Shown: in pieces, positions 51,187-59,368 of the stretch
Position numbering within the stretch: position 1 is the first letter of the stretch
Layout: the number at the start of each line of letters is the position of its first letter
DNA from: Pedosphaera parvula Ellin514
GTDB taxonomy: Bacteria; Verrucomicrobiota; Verrucomicrobiia; Limisphaerales; Pedosphaeraceae
Assembly (NCBI RefSeq): GCF_000172555.1
Contig: NZ_ABOX02000006.1
Location: forward strand, 1-64,000
Direction: 5' to 3'
Length of the DNA stretch: 64,000 nucleotides
Translations under genes and position numbers: made by a program
The notes under the pieces: generated by a model
What the model saw: the letters and a program-made list of their open reading frames with translations, nothing else
Database searches by the model: none
Told to the model about the DNA's origin: nothing

Positions 51187-51750
51187 ATGGCAGCTAAATC
51201 TGTATTCTGTGTAGCTCGGGATGAAGTCCAGGCCAGTTGCATCGTCGATGATCTCAAGATGGCTGGCTTCTCCAAGAACGACATCTCCGCCTTGCTCCCG
51301 GACAAATCCGGAACCAGGGACTTCGCCCATGAAAAAGGGACCAAAGCTCCGGAAGGCGCGGCCACCGGTGCTGGCACCGGTGGCGTATTGGGCGGTGCCT
51401 TGGGCTGGCTCGCTGGCATTGGTGCCCTGGCCATACCTGGCGTCGGCCCTTTCATTGCCGCCGGCCCCATCATGGCAGCGTTGAGCGGCGCAGCCGTGGG
51501 AGCAGCCGCAGGCGGCCTCGTTGGAACCTTGGTCGGCATGGGCATCCCCGAATTCGAAGCCAAGCGTTATCAAGGCAAAATCCGCGAAGGCCGGATTCTT
51601 CTCTCCGTTCACTCGGAAGACAGCAACGAAACCAAACGCGCCAAGAATATCTTCGAACGAGCCGGTGCTGAGGACATTTCCACCGCCGGGGAAGAAAGCG
51701 TTAAGGATAAGCGCGAGACAACCCCTCGCACTCGGACCACACTTGACTGA
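51187..51750 (+). CDS. Glycine-zipper stress-type protein (YflT/DUF1269-like)
   Basis: A 187-residue protein with AAGGAAGG upstream. The N-terminal AAKSVFCVARDEVQASCIVD then DDLKMAGFSKNDISALLPDK is like the general-stress YflT/heat-induced-protein fold. The central region is a long glycine-rich hydrophobic stretch (GAGTGGVLGGALGWLAGIGA, GAAVGAAAGGLVGTLVGMGI) resembling glycine-zipper membrane segments. The C-terminus GRILLSVHSEDSNETKRAKN is followed by a charged tail. Its partner is the BON lipoprotein; a stress role is inferred. A terminator follows at 51778. Confidence 0.75.
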   Translation: MAAKSVFCVARDEVQASCIVDDLKMAGFSKNDISALLPDKSGTRDFAHEKGTKAPEGAATGAGTGGVLGGALGWLAGIGALAIPGVGPFIAAGPIMAALSGAAVGAAAGGLVGTLVGMGIPEFEAKRYQGKIREGRILLSVHSEDSNETKRAKNIFERAGAEDISTAGEESVKDKRETTPRTRTTLD

Positions 51751-51777
51751 TTAAATCGGTTTTGCAAACCCGTGGTC

Positions 51778-51801
51778 GCCAGTCCCACGCATGGGACTGG
51801 C
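51778..51801 (+). terminator. Terminator after the stress-protein gene
   Basis: Perfect hairpin GCCAGTCCCA-CGCA-TGGGACTGGC followed by TTGTT, 27 bp after the stop at 51750. Confidence 0.65.
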
Positions 51802-51875
51802 TTGTTCACTTTACAGACCCATCGAGCCCACTCGCGCACGCGCCCCACGATCCCATTCCAACCGCCAGGTTCCAG

Positions 51876-51907
51876 GTAGGGCGCGTCACTCCGCTGCGCG
51901 CCGCACT
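51876..51907. repeat. REP family A copy upstream of the RAYT gene
   Basis: GTAGGGCGCGTCACTCCGCT then GCGCGCCGCACT. The loop side has one extra base. It lies 86 bp upstream of the transposase start, in direct orientation with the copy at 52553-52583 on the other side. Confidence 0.8.
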
Positions 51908-51992
51908 AACAAGGCCCACGACAAAATCCCACCCATCCCCCCAATCCGCGCACGCGACCCACGATCGCCTCCGTGTACAGTTGATTTGACTC

Positions 51993-52472
51993 ATGGCTCA
52001 CTACACTTCGGACATGGAATTACCTCTCCGCAAAAAGTTGCCGCATGCCATTCCACAGTGGGTTCCTGAAGCGAGTTGGTTTTTCATCACGATTAAATGC
52101 GCACCCCCTGGAAAAAATCAGTTTTGCCGGGCGGATACCGGGGACAGCGTCCTAGCCGCGATAAAACACAATCACGACAAACTGGCCTGGCATTGCAGGA
52201 TCTGTTTATTAATGCCTGACCATCTGCATGCGATTCTTGCGTTTCCACCCGAGCCAGGAATGAAAACCACGATCAAAAACTGGAAGAAATACGTGGCTGG
52301 AAGGCACGGCGTGGATTGGCAACGCGACTTTTTTGATCATCGCCTGCGCGACCATCATGAACTGGATGAAAAGACCCGTTACATTCTAATGAACCCGGTG
52401 CGCAAAGGTTTGTGTAAACGCGTGGAGGATTGGAGATGGGTTTATTGTCCCAAGGATCGGTCGATGCCATGA
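51993..52472 (+). CDS. REP-associated tyrosine transposase (RAYT, IS200-like Y1/HUH)
   Basis: A 159-residue single-strand transposase of the IS200/IS605-related RAYT group. The HUH motif is the HLH in CLLMPDHLHAILAFP, and the catalytic Tyr is presumably in TRYILMNPVRKGL, the typical RAYT 'YI..NPVR.GL' helix. The N-terminal WFFITIKCAPPG strand and RQDFFDHRLRDHHE-like region (QRDFFDHRLRDHHELDEKTR) fit the family. It is flanked by family A REP hairpins at 51876 and 52553, each preceded by GTAG. RAYTs recognise a GTAG/GGAG tetranucleotide beside a REP hairpin; this arrangement matches. It has no neighbouring accessory gene. Confidence 0.9.
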   Translation: MAHYTSDMELPLRKKLPHAIPQWVPEASWFFITIKCAPPGKNQFCRADTGDSVLAAIKHNHDKLAWHCRICLLMPDHLHAILAFPPEPGMKTTIKNWKKYVAGRHGVDWQRDFFDHRLRDHHELDEKTRYILMNPVRKGLCKRVEDWRWVYCPKDRSMP

Positions 52473-52552
52473 TGGATGGAACCGAATTCCAGGTCGCCTG
52501 CACGAATGGGACCCACGCGACCCACGATCTCAAAATCTCGCGCCAGCCCCAG

Positions 52553-52583
52553 GTAGGGCGCGTCACTCCGTGCGCGCCGCACT
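52553..52583. repeat. REP family A copy downstream of the RAYT gene
   Basis: GTAGGGCGCGTCACTCCGTG then CGCGCCGCACT, followed by GACATGGCCCACGATGTCAT. It begins 81 bp past the RAYT stop. A GTAG foot is intact and the hairpin arms GGCGCG/CGCGCC are perfect. Confidence 0.85.
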
Positions 52584-52662
52584 GACATGGCCCACGATGT
52601 CATTCCTCCCACAGCCCCACTCGCATCTGCGAACAACAATCCAACCCCCTACCATGACCGCA

Positions 52663-53565
52663 TCACTTCTCCTTCCCCAACTTCGGCAATTTCTGTTTCA
52701 CCTTCAACACCCCCGCAAACAAATCTCCCTGCTTCTCCACTCGCTTAAGCACATCCGCCGTCTCAAACGTCAGCAATTTCGCATTCTTCTTCTTAAGCGC
52801 CGTCGTCACCTCTCCCCACGTCACCGGCGTCGAAACCGTCGGACGCTCCTTCGCCCGCAACGAATAAACATTCACCGTCGTCTTATGATCATCATTCTGA
52901 CTCCAATCCACCAACACCTTTCCCTTCCTCAACTTTTTTTGCATATTCGACACCACCGTCTCCGGAAATTTTAGTTCTAAAGCCTCCGCCACGGCACGCG
53001 CAAATTCCTTCGTCCGCTCATACGTCACCGCCGTATTCAGCGGCACATAAACCTGCAAACCCTTCGACCCTGAAGTCTTGGCAAAGCTCTTGAGTCCCAG
53101 CGCATCCAGCATCGCCTTGAGCCAGAGCCCAACCTGACAACAGGTCACGATGTCCGCCGGCGGTCCGGGATCAAGATCAAACGCCAGCGCAGTCGGACGC
53201 TCAATCGCCGGAACCTTGTGCAAAAACGTATGCAACTCCAGGTCCGCCAGATTCGCTGCCCATACCAACGCCCGCAAATCATTGATCACGCAGTAATGAA
53301 CTTCTCCGCCCTCCTTGGCCACCTTCGCCGTCTTGATACTTTTCGGCCGATGCGTGGGACATTGCCTTTCGTAAAAGAAAAATCCTTCCACCCCATTCGG
53401 ATACCGCTTGAGCGTGATCGGCCGCTTTTTTAAGTGCGGCAGCAAATGCTCCGAAATGCGGATGTAATAATCAATGACGTCCCCCTTGGTGAAACCAGTC
53501 TTCGGATAGAAGACCTTCTCCAGATTGGAAACCTCCACCTTCGATCCATCAACTGTGAGCTCCAT
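52663..53565 (-). CDS. ligD: LigD polymerase (primase-polymerase) domain protein
   Basis: A 300-residue archaeo-eukaryotic primase-type polymerase matching the LigD POL domain used in non-homologous end joining. Visible features: NLEKVFYPKTGFTKGDVIDY at the N-terminus, KRPITLKRYPNGVEGFFFYE, HYCVINDLRALVWAANLADL, the catalytic FDLDPGPP motif, LKSFAKTSGSKGLQVYVPLN with the SGxxG loop, and KVLVDWSQNDDHKTTVNVYS. It starts 13 bp after the gene for the nuclease/ligase half, so LigD is encoded as two proteins. No Ku gene is in the window. Confidence 0.92.
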   Translation of the reverse strand: MELTVDGSKVEVSNLEKVFYPKTGFTKGDVIDYYIRISEHLLPHLKKRPITLKRYPNGVEGFFFYERQCPTHRPKSIKTAKVAKEGGEVHYCVINDLRALVWAANLADLELHTFLHKVPAIERPTALAFDLDPGPPADIVTCCQVGLWLKAMLDALGLKSFAKTSGSKGLQVYVPLNTAVTYERTKEFARAVAEALELKFPETVVSNMQKKLRKGKVLVDWSQNDDHKTTVNVYSLRAKERPTVSTPVTWGEVTTALKKKNAKLLTFETADVLKRVEKQGDLFAGVLKVKQKLPKLGKEK

Positions 53566-53577
53566 TGGATTAATTAA

Positions 53578-55206
53578 TTATTCAGGTTTTTCACGAACAA
53601 CTTCCCTGGCATCCTTGTCCTTGCGCAGCCCCAAAAAAACCGGCTGCCGCAATTTTTCGTCCTCCGTCCATTCGGAAAACTTGAGCTGGCAAACCAATTT
53701 CGGCTTGAGCCAATGACACCGCTTCATCTCGCTGGCCGTCAGACCCTGGCCAGACCTGCCGCGGCGCTTTTCGGGCAGATTCACAAAAGGACAGTTTGCC
53801 TGTCCCATTTTGTTGAACGTGGCATAAAGACTCTCGAGCAGTGCATGATTGAAGCCAGTACCTACCTTGCCCGCAAATCGCAGTTCTTTTTTATCGTAAT
53901 ACCCAACCAGCAGCGCGCCGAAATATTTGCGACTCCCCTCAGGATCAGTATACCCCCCAATCACCATTTCCTGTTCGTGATGGAGCTTGAGCTTTATCCA
54001 CGACCCGCTGCGTTGGCCCGCCTCATACACCGAATTCTTTAGCTTTCCGATGAGCCCTTCCAATCCTAACTTCTGCGCCTGTTTTAGCAATTTCCCCACT
54101 TCCCCTTCGAGCGAGGCGGAGTAGCGCACGATGCCCAGGTCTCCCGTCAGCAGCCTCTCCAGCTCCGCCTTTCGCTCCACAACGGTTTCTTTCCGCAAAT
54201 CCTTCCCGTTCAACCGCAGCAGGTCAAAAGCATAGAAAAAGATCGCTGGACGCGCCTGCCCCATGTCATACCGCTGCAACAGTTGGAAGGAGGACCGACC
54301 TTTTTTATCCAATGCCACAATTTCCCCATCGATGATTGCCTCCTCTGCATCGATTTGCGCGATCGAATCCACCACCTCGGGAAACTTCTCTCCGAGATCC
54401 TTTTTGTTGCGCGATAGCAGGGTGACCTTGCTGCCATGTTTGAAAGCCAGTGCTCTAAAGCCATCGAATTTAACCTCGTAAATCCACTCTCCCGGCGGCG
54501 GAGCTTCGACGAGCCTTGCCTTCATCGGTTCGATGAACTTTACCGAACTCTTTCGCTCCCTTACCGCCGACACCTTCGTGGTTGGTGAAGCTTTTTTGAG
54601 TTTCCTAACCTGAACCTTTTCCACTTTTGTGATTGATGTAGCTCTGTTGGATTTCCAAGCCTGGCCACTCCCGGCGAGTTCTGCCATCGATTTTCCCGAC
54701 CGCGCCGACGTGTCATCCATTTTTTTTGACACCGGCTTCATGTCACTCCCGCCCTTGATCAACAGCCACTGCCTCCCGCCACGCAAACGAACCAAATACC
54801 ACTCCCCATTCAGTTTTGAGCCGTGCAGAATGAAATGCAATTTCCCGCCCGCCAGCTCCTTCAACGGCTCTTTGCTCAATGGCTCAAACGTTCCCTTGTC
54901 CCACACCATCACCGTCCCGCCACCATATTCCCCTTTGGGAATCGTCCCCTCGAAATCGATGTACGATACCGGATGATCCTCCACCTCCATCGCCAACCGC
55001 TTTTCACCCCTGGCGAAAGGCACCCCCTTCGGCACCGCCCAGGATTTAAGCGTGCCGCCCATTTCCAGGCGGAAATCATAATGCAGATGTGAGGCAGCAT
55101 GTTTCTGGATGACGAAGCGATGCCTCTTGCTGCTCCGGTCGAGTCTGCCCTTGGGTTCCGCAGTCCTTTTAAAGTCGCGTTTCCGACTATACTCTGTGAG
55201 CGACAT
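53578..55206 (-). CDS. ligD: LigD 3'-phosphoesterase plus ATP-dependent DNA ligase
   Basis: About 542 residues from the Met at 55206 (MSLTEYSRKRDFKRTAEPKG); 14 more residues in a longer frame. The N-terminal PE domain (about 25-150) has FVIQKHAASHLHYDFRLEMG, LKSWAVPKGVP and HPVSYIDFEGTIPKGEYGGG. A Lys/Ser-rich linker is followed by the ligase: YEVKFDGFRALAFKHG (KxDG nucleotidyl-Lys motif), AIIDGEIVALDKKGRSSF, FYAFDLLRLNG, GLIGKLKNSVYEAGQRSGSW and LKWKP-like motif replaced by WIKLKLHHEQEMVIGGYTDP. It repairs double-strand breaks with Ku and the POL protein downstream. Confidence 0.93.
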   Translation of the reverse strand: MSLTEYSRKRDFKRTAEPKGRLDRSSKRHRFVIQKHAASHLHYDFRLEMGGTLKSWAVPKGVPFARGEKRLAMEVEDHPVSYIDFEGTIPKGEYGGGTVMVWDKGTFEPLSKEPLKELAGGKLHFILHGSKLNGEWYLVRLRGGRQWLLIKGGSDMKPVSKKMDDTSARSGKSMAELAGSGQAWKSNRATSITKVEKVQVRKLKKASPTTKVSAVRERKSSVKFIEPMKARLVEAPPPGEWIYEVKFDGFRALAFKHGSKVTLLSRNKKDLGEKFPEVVDSIAQIDAEEAIIDGEIVALDKKGRSSFQLLQRYDMGQARPAIFFYAFDLLRLNGKDLRKETVVERKAELERLLTGDLGIVRYSASLEGEVGKLLKQAQKLGLEGLIGKLKNSVYEAGQRSGSWIKLKLHHEQEMVIGGYTDPEGSRKYFGALLVGYYDKKELRFAGKVGTGFNHALLESLYATFNKMGQANCPFVNLPEKRRGRSGQGLTASEMKRCHWLKPKLVCQLKFSEWTEDEKLRQPVFLGLRKDKDAREVVREKPE

Positions 55207-55300
55207 AATTCCTGAAATAAGCTCCGCCACGGCAGACGCTTGTGCCACTAAAAGTTACTAACAATCTTCACTACTCGTCAGCAGTATCCACCCACGACCC

Positions 55301-55331
55301 GGAGCGCCGGTTTCCAAACAGGGTTTACGTG
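55301..55331. repeat. REP family B copy (GGAG + GCCGGTTT palindrome), degenerate
   Basis: GGAGCGCCGGTTTCCAAACA then GGGTTTACG. The right arm deviates from the AAACCGGC consensus. Confidence 0.6.
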
Positions 55332-55379
55332 TTTCACCTACTTATCATCGGCATATTTCCGTCCCAGAATGACACCACA

Positions 55380-55444
55380 ACACTAAAACCTCCATCGGAT
55401 GATGGAGGTGCGAAGCCAGTCTCTCACCAGGGATTGGCTTTTTA
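55380..55444 (+). ncRNA. Candidate two-hairpin small RNA, copy 1
   Basis: ACACTAAAA, hairpin 1 (ACCTCCATC-GGAT-GATGGAGGT), then a terminator hairpin AGCCAGTC / GATTGGCT followed by TTTTTAC. Copy 2 at 57865-57931 has the same ACACTAAAA lead, a hairpin 1 GTTTCCATC / GGTGGAGAC with compensatory changes, and a terminator GGCCAGTC / GACTGGCC plus T5. Paired substitutions support an RNA structure rather than chance. Promoter not identified. Confidence 0.5.
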
Positions 55445-55619
55445 CTTTTACTGAAAAATGCCTTTGCCTCAAACGATGGCAATCCGGACTGCCAATTGCG
55501 CGGCAAAACCTCGAACGGAAACCATTGGCAGCGCTTCAAGTTTTTTTCCCTGATCGCCTTGCGCGTTCACTGATTCAGGGCACATTGGAACATGTAATGG
55601 AAAGCAGATTGTTTAAGCA

Positions 55620-57176
55620 GTGACTTTTGTAAGAAATTTAATCACCTCCGCCTCCAAGCCCTACAAACCTGCCCAACCTGTCCACTATGGCATGGCAGTT
55701 TTAAGTATTGCCGTGGCGACTCTGGTCAGGATGTTGCTCGACCCCTGGTTGGGAGATCACGCTCCTTTTGCCACTGTGTTCCTGGCCATCCTGGTAATTG
55801 CGTTCTGGGCCGGTTTCGGACCGGCAGTCCTTACGATCATCCTGGGTTATATCGCGGTTGACTATTTTGTTATTCTTCCACGACATTCTTCTGCCATTTC
55901 TGGATTCTCGGTCTGGGCCCAGACCTTGGTTTATGCCATGGTCTCTTTTGGCATCGTCTCGCTCGATCGCCTCCACGTTGCCGCCCAGTCCCGCGCAAAT
56001 CAGAGCGAGGAAAAATACCGTTCTCTCTACGGCAACACACCCGTGATGATGCACTCCATCGATCAGAACGGCACCCTCCTCAACGTCAGCAACTTCTGGC
56101 TCGAATCCCTCGGCTACGAACGGTCGGAGGTTATCGGCCACAAGTCTGTCGAGTTCCTCACGCCCGAATCCCGCCAGTATGCCCTGGAGGTGGTGCTGCC
56201 GGAATTCTTTGAGACGGGTGTCTGCCGCGACATTCCTTACCAGGTGATTAAGAAAAACGGCGAGATCATTGATGTCCTCCTGTCGGCTGCCATCGAAAAA
56301 GACCGCCATAGCGGCGAAGTGCATTCCCTCGCCGTGCTCATTGATGTCACCGCGCAAAAACGAGCCGAAGCCAGGATTAAACAATGGAATGCTGAACTGG
56401 AATCATCCGTCCGCGAACGCACCGCCGAGCTGGAAGCCTTCTGTTACTCGGTCTCCCACGACCTGCGCTCCCCGATCCGTCAGATTTCCTCCTTCACCGA
56501 ACTGTTGCGCGAGGATTATGCGCCGCTCTTCAAGGAGGAGGGCAGGGAGATGCTCCGGATTGTCATTCAATCCGCCCAGCGAATGGATCAGCTTATCCAC
56601 GACCTCCTGGCACTCTCCCGGCTCTCACGTTGCGAAATCCAACGGCGCCCAGTCGACCTCAGCGCCTCGTTGCGGCAATTAGCCCAGCAACTTCAAAAGG
56701 ATGAACCACAACGCCAGGTCGATTTTATCATCGCCCCAAAAATCCTCGCTTCGGTGGATGAACGCATGCTGCGCGTTGCCTTGGAAAACCTCCTCAATAA
56801 CGCCTGGAAATTTACCCGCCTTGTCGATCGTGGCCGGATCGAATTCGGCGTGAAACTGCACGCCGGTCATCCCACCTTTTTTTTGCGCGATAACGGCATC
56901 GGCTTCGACATGGCCTACGCCGGCAAACTCTTTGGTGTTTTCGAACGTCTCCATTCCGCCTCCGAGTTTCCCGGCACCGGCATTGGACTGGCCATCGTCC
57001 AACGCGTCATCAACCGCCACGGCGGAGAAATCTGGGCCGAAGGCGCCATCAACCAGGGCGCAACATTCTATTTCACCCTGCAGACGCAGCCAGTAGGCAA
57101 CGATGGCCATCCCCAAACCCTCGAGTCCTGCACCGCCATGCCAGAACCCCCTGCCGAATGCCGAAAGGTAATGTAG
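55620..57176 (+). CDS. Membrane sensor histidine kinase (DUF4118-PAS-HisKA-HATPase)
   Basis: A 518-residue kinase with a GTG start. Residues of about 22-110 contain four short membrane helices of the DUF4118/KdpD-like type (FATVFLAILVIAFWAGFGPA, LTIILGYIAVDYFVI). A PAS domain (about 125-240: NTPVMMHSIDQNGTLLNVSN, HKSVEFLTPESRQYALEVVL) is followed by a coiled coil (KQWNAELESSVRERTAELEA) and the HisKA motif FCYSVSHDLRSPIRQISSF. The ATPase has the N box ENLLNNAWKFTR, DNGIGFDMAYAG and GTGIGLAIVQRVINRHGG. No regulator is adjacent; the stand-alone receivers at 41.5 and 43 kb are possible partners. Bacteriophytochrome-type HATPase sequence, but no chromophore domain. Confidence 0.92.
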   Translation: MTFVRNLITSASKPYKPAQPVHYGMAVLSIAVATLVRMLLDPWLGDHAPFATVFLAILVIAFWAGFGPAVLTIILGYIAVDYFVILPRHSSAISGFSVWAQTLVYAMVSFGIVSLDRLHVAAQSRANQSEEKYRSLYGNTPVMMHSIDQNGTLLNVSNFWLESLGYERSEVIGHKSVEFLTPESRQYALEVVLPEFFETGVCRDIPYQVIKKNGEIIDVLLSAAIEKDRHSGEVHSLAVLIDVTAQKRAEARIKQWNAELESSVRERTAELEAFCYSVSHDLRSPIRQISSFTELLREDYAPLFKEEGREMLRIVIQSAQRMDQLIHDLLALSRLSRCEIQRRPVDLSASLRQLAQQLQKDEPQRQVDFIIAPKILASVDERMLRVALENLLNNAWKFTRLVDRGRIEFGVKLHAGHPTFFLRDNGIGFDMAYAGKLFGVFERLHSASEFPGTGIGLAIVQRVINRHGGEIWAEGAINQGATFYFTLQTQPVGNDGHPQTLESCTAMPEPPAECRKVM

Positions 57177-57205
57177 ACTCCGGATGAAATAACATTCGTT
57201 CTGAC

Positions 57206-57345
57206 GGAACGCCGGTTTCCCGCGCCACTTTCTAAACTCCCAAGGCCCAACGGGCTGCCCCAAACCAGCCCAGGCCGCAGCCGCGGGCGAAGGCCTGGGA
57301 ATAAGGTCCATATAAATCATCAAGGCCTGAAGGGCCGCCCCAACT
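57206..57345. repeat. Degenerate REP B fragment and family C repeat
   Basis: GGAACGCCGGTTTCCCGCGC at 57206-57225, then family C: CCAAGGCCCAACGGGCTGCC, ACCAGCCCAGGCC ... GGCCTGGGAATAAGG, and AAGGCCTGAAGGGCCGCC. The pair of hairpins matches the copies at 4429 and 62250. Confidence 0.65.
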
Positions 57346-57444
57346 TGTCGCCCCGCTCCCCACAGGACGACTTAGTGCGCCATTTTCTCCTTTGGTAGTT
57401 TTCAATGGAAGCCTTAGGTTAAAGTTATGGAGAAAGGAGTTTTT

Positions 57445-57747
57445 ATGTATGCAGCTATAAGACGCTATGAGACGAACTCGCCGGCCGAATTAACCCGGTT
57501 GATCAACGAAAGCTTTGTTCCCCGTATCAGCGAAATCAAAGGATTCGAAGCTTACTATTGCATTGATGCCGGGGAAGGAATGATTGCTTCCACAAGCGTG
57601 TTTGATTCAGAGGAAGGAGCTGGCTTGTCGAACCTGATGGCCGAGGATTGGATCGCCCAAAACGCGGCCAAACTCATCACTGGTCAATTCCGGACCGTGG
57701 CAGGCAACGTGATAGCCCACCAGGTCGCAGCACATCAGGCCGCCTAA
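57445..57747 (+). CDS. Small ABM-fold-like protein, paralogue 2
   Basis: 100 residues from 57445, chosen because GAAAGGAG lies 6 bp upstream; a frame from 57427 adds MEKGVF. MYAAIRRYETNSPAELTRLI, VPRISEIKGFEAYYCIDAGE and TSVFDSEEGAGLSNLMAED mirror the 44825 gene across its length. It lies between the histidine kinase and the copy-2 RNA candidate. Function unknown. Confidence 0.75.
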   Translation: MYAAIRRYETNSPAELTRLINESFVPRISEIKGFEAYYCIDAGEGMIASTSVFDSEEGAGLSNLMAEDWIAQNAAKLITGQFRTVAGNVIAHQVAAHQAA

Positions 57748-57864
57748 ATGCAGCTTTGGAGCGGTTATCGGGTTTGTGCCACCCATTGAAAAGTTTTTGG
57801 TTGTTGTCAACTGTAGTCATGATAAGGTTTTGCCAATCCTCGGTGTAGGCGGGGATTAAGTACT

Positions 57865-57931
57865 ACACTAAAAGCGTTTCCATCGAGGTGGTGGAGACAG
57901 CTGGCCAGTCTCGCAAGGGACTGGCCTTTTT
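57865..57931 (+). ncRNA. Candidate two-hairpin small RNA, copy 2
   Basis: ACACTAAAAGC, hairpin 1 GTTTCCATC-GAGGT-GGTGGAGAC, then terminator GGCCAGTC-TCGCAAGG-GACTGGCC with TTTTTG. It is the partner of 55380-55444. Coding frames here are short and unlike. Confidence 0.5.
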
Positions 57932-58002
57932 GTTAGAAAGCTCTCCCTATTGAAAGTTCAGCTTTCGATGTTGGGGTGTTGAATGTCCGCCTTTCATCCC
58001 CC

Positions 58003-58032
58003 ATCCGCGTTTATCTGCGTCCATCAGCGGTT
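58003..58032. repeat. Dispersed CCGC-GATGGACGC repeat, inverted copy
   Basis: ATCCGCGTTTATCTGCGTCC then ATCAGCGGTT; reverse complement of the type seen at 31600-31634. Confidence 0.55.
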
Positions 58033-58035
58033 AAA

Positions 58036-58257
58036 CTACATCCCTTGCTTTTCCTTCATCACCGCTGGAGGAGTGCAGATGACGTTGTATTTTTTCCTGA
58101 CGCACGCGTAACCATGCGTTTCACAAAGGCCGACGTAAAAGAGCTCCTGCTCCGGCGTGAAAATATCAATCACCTCAAAAAGCTGGTTGCCGACTGCGAA
58201 ACCCTCGCAATCGCGTTTCCAGTGGTGAAATTGTGTGGAGGTCCAATGTTCTGTCAT
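58036..58257 (-). CDS. Possible small protein, unknown function
   Basis: A 73-residue frame, MTEHWTSTQFHHWKRDCEGF then AVGNQLFEVIDIFTPEQELF. Residue balance is protein-like and it ends in KEKQGM, but there is no clear ribosome-binding site and no family. The opposite-strand frame is less plausible. Confidence 0.4.
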   Translation of the reverse strand: MTEHWTSTQFHHWKRDCEGFAVGNQLFEVIDIFTPEQELFYVGLCETHGYACVRKKYNVICTPPAVMKEKQGM

Positions 58258-58272
58258 TTTATACAGCCATGA

Positions 58273-58634
58273 CGCTTGAATTATTTATCCGCTTCCGCAT
58301 GCGAACCGCTTAACGCCTCATCGCTGGTGATGCTCCAACCCAATCTTGAAGACGCTGCTTGAGGAGTTAAGGTGCCTGCGATGGAAGTAATGCTGACTCG
58401 GAAAATATGAGCTCTTCAGGCCTAGTCAACCTTGCGCCCCACGCCTCACGAACACAAGGACAATCGGCTCCCTCGCATTTCCCCTCGTCGCCAATTCAAG
58501 TCGTTGCCCCGGAGTCCTGAGTGAAAGCAGGGCCGCGCGCGCAGTCTGTAGGATCTGCATATTTATGGCTCAATCTCAACTTTCACCCTCCTTTTAACTG
58601 GTCTTCGAACGGTCCGCCCACTATATAAAAATCC
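58273..58634. other. Intergenic region upstream of the HEAT paralogue 2 gene
   Basis: About 360 bp with no gene. The last 45 bp (TGGTCTTCGAACGGTCCGCC then CACTATATAAAAATCC) resemble the sequence in front of the third paralogue at 62479 (TGGTCTACGAACGCCCTGTG then CACTATTTAAAAACCT), so it probably holds a conserved promoter. Confidence 0.5.
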
Positions 58635-59339
58635 GTGGGAAAACGACGGAGAATCATCCTGATAACTTTGGCCCTGCTCATCGCGGGCTCGCTCGCTTTT
58701 TATCTCACGCACCCCAGGGAACCGAGTTACGAAGGCAGAACATTGACGGAATGGTTGAATCTTTATTACCGATCATTTTCAGCAAATGAGCCGAACAGAC
58801 CGGCGCTGTATGATGCATCCACCAATGCCATAAAGCACATTGGCACCAATGCCATCCCGTTCCTGATCAAAAAACTAACCTCCCGGGAAACCAACTTCCA
58901 AAAGCATTTGCGATTATCAATTCCTAAGCTGCCCCGAAGCCTTCTTCGGGTACCTTTCTTCCAGCGGTCATTAATTCAGTTCCTCTCTACGACCCACGGC
59001 TGGGACCAATTCCAGGGCAGGGAAGGCTTGAAGATTCTCGGCACGGACGCCCTGAGCGCAGTGCCAGCCCTGGCCAGGCTGACCAAACACCCTGATCCAC
59101 ATGTGCGAGCCATGGCCTTGGACAGCCTTCGCTCCATCCATCCCAAGCCGGAGATATTTCTGCCGATCCTGCTCCAGGCGATGCATGATCCCGATGCAGG
59201 AACCCAGATGCTCTCGGCCGCGATACTGGCAGACTTGTATCCTGAAGAAGCAGACTACGCCGGAGTGTACAAATTATACCCCGCATTGAAACCCGCCGAC
59301 ACCAACAACATTTTCACCAACCAACCCTTCGGCCAATAA
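58635..59339 (+). CDS. Membrane-anchored HEAT-repeat protein, paralogue 2
   Basis: A 234-residue protein with a GTG start. N-terminal anchor RRIILITLALLIAGSLAFYL is followed by the juxtamembrane motif REPSYEGRTLTEWLNLYY. HEAT-like helices follow (NAIPFLIKKLTSRETNFQKH, DALSAVPALARLTKHPDPHV, RAMALDSLRSIHPKPEIFLP). The C-terminal part has LYPEEADYAGVYKLYPALKP. It is closely related to 62479-63138, including upstream DNA. Function unknown. Confidence 0.75.
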   Translation: MGKRRRIILITLALLIAGSLAFYLTHPREPSYEGRTLTEWLNLYYRSFSANEPNRPALYDASTNAIKHIGTNAIPFLIKKLTSRETNFQKHLRLSIPKLPRSLLRVPFFQRSLIQFLSTTHGWDQFQGREGLKILGTDALSAVPALARLTKHPDPHVRAMALDSLRSIHPKPEIFLPILLQAMHDPDAGTQMLSAAILADLYPEEADYAGVYKLYPALKPADTNNIFTNQPFGQ

Positions 59340-59368
59340 ATGAGCCCCCGCCGCCGCCAGGCCCCACG

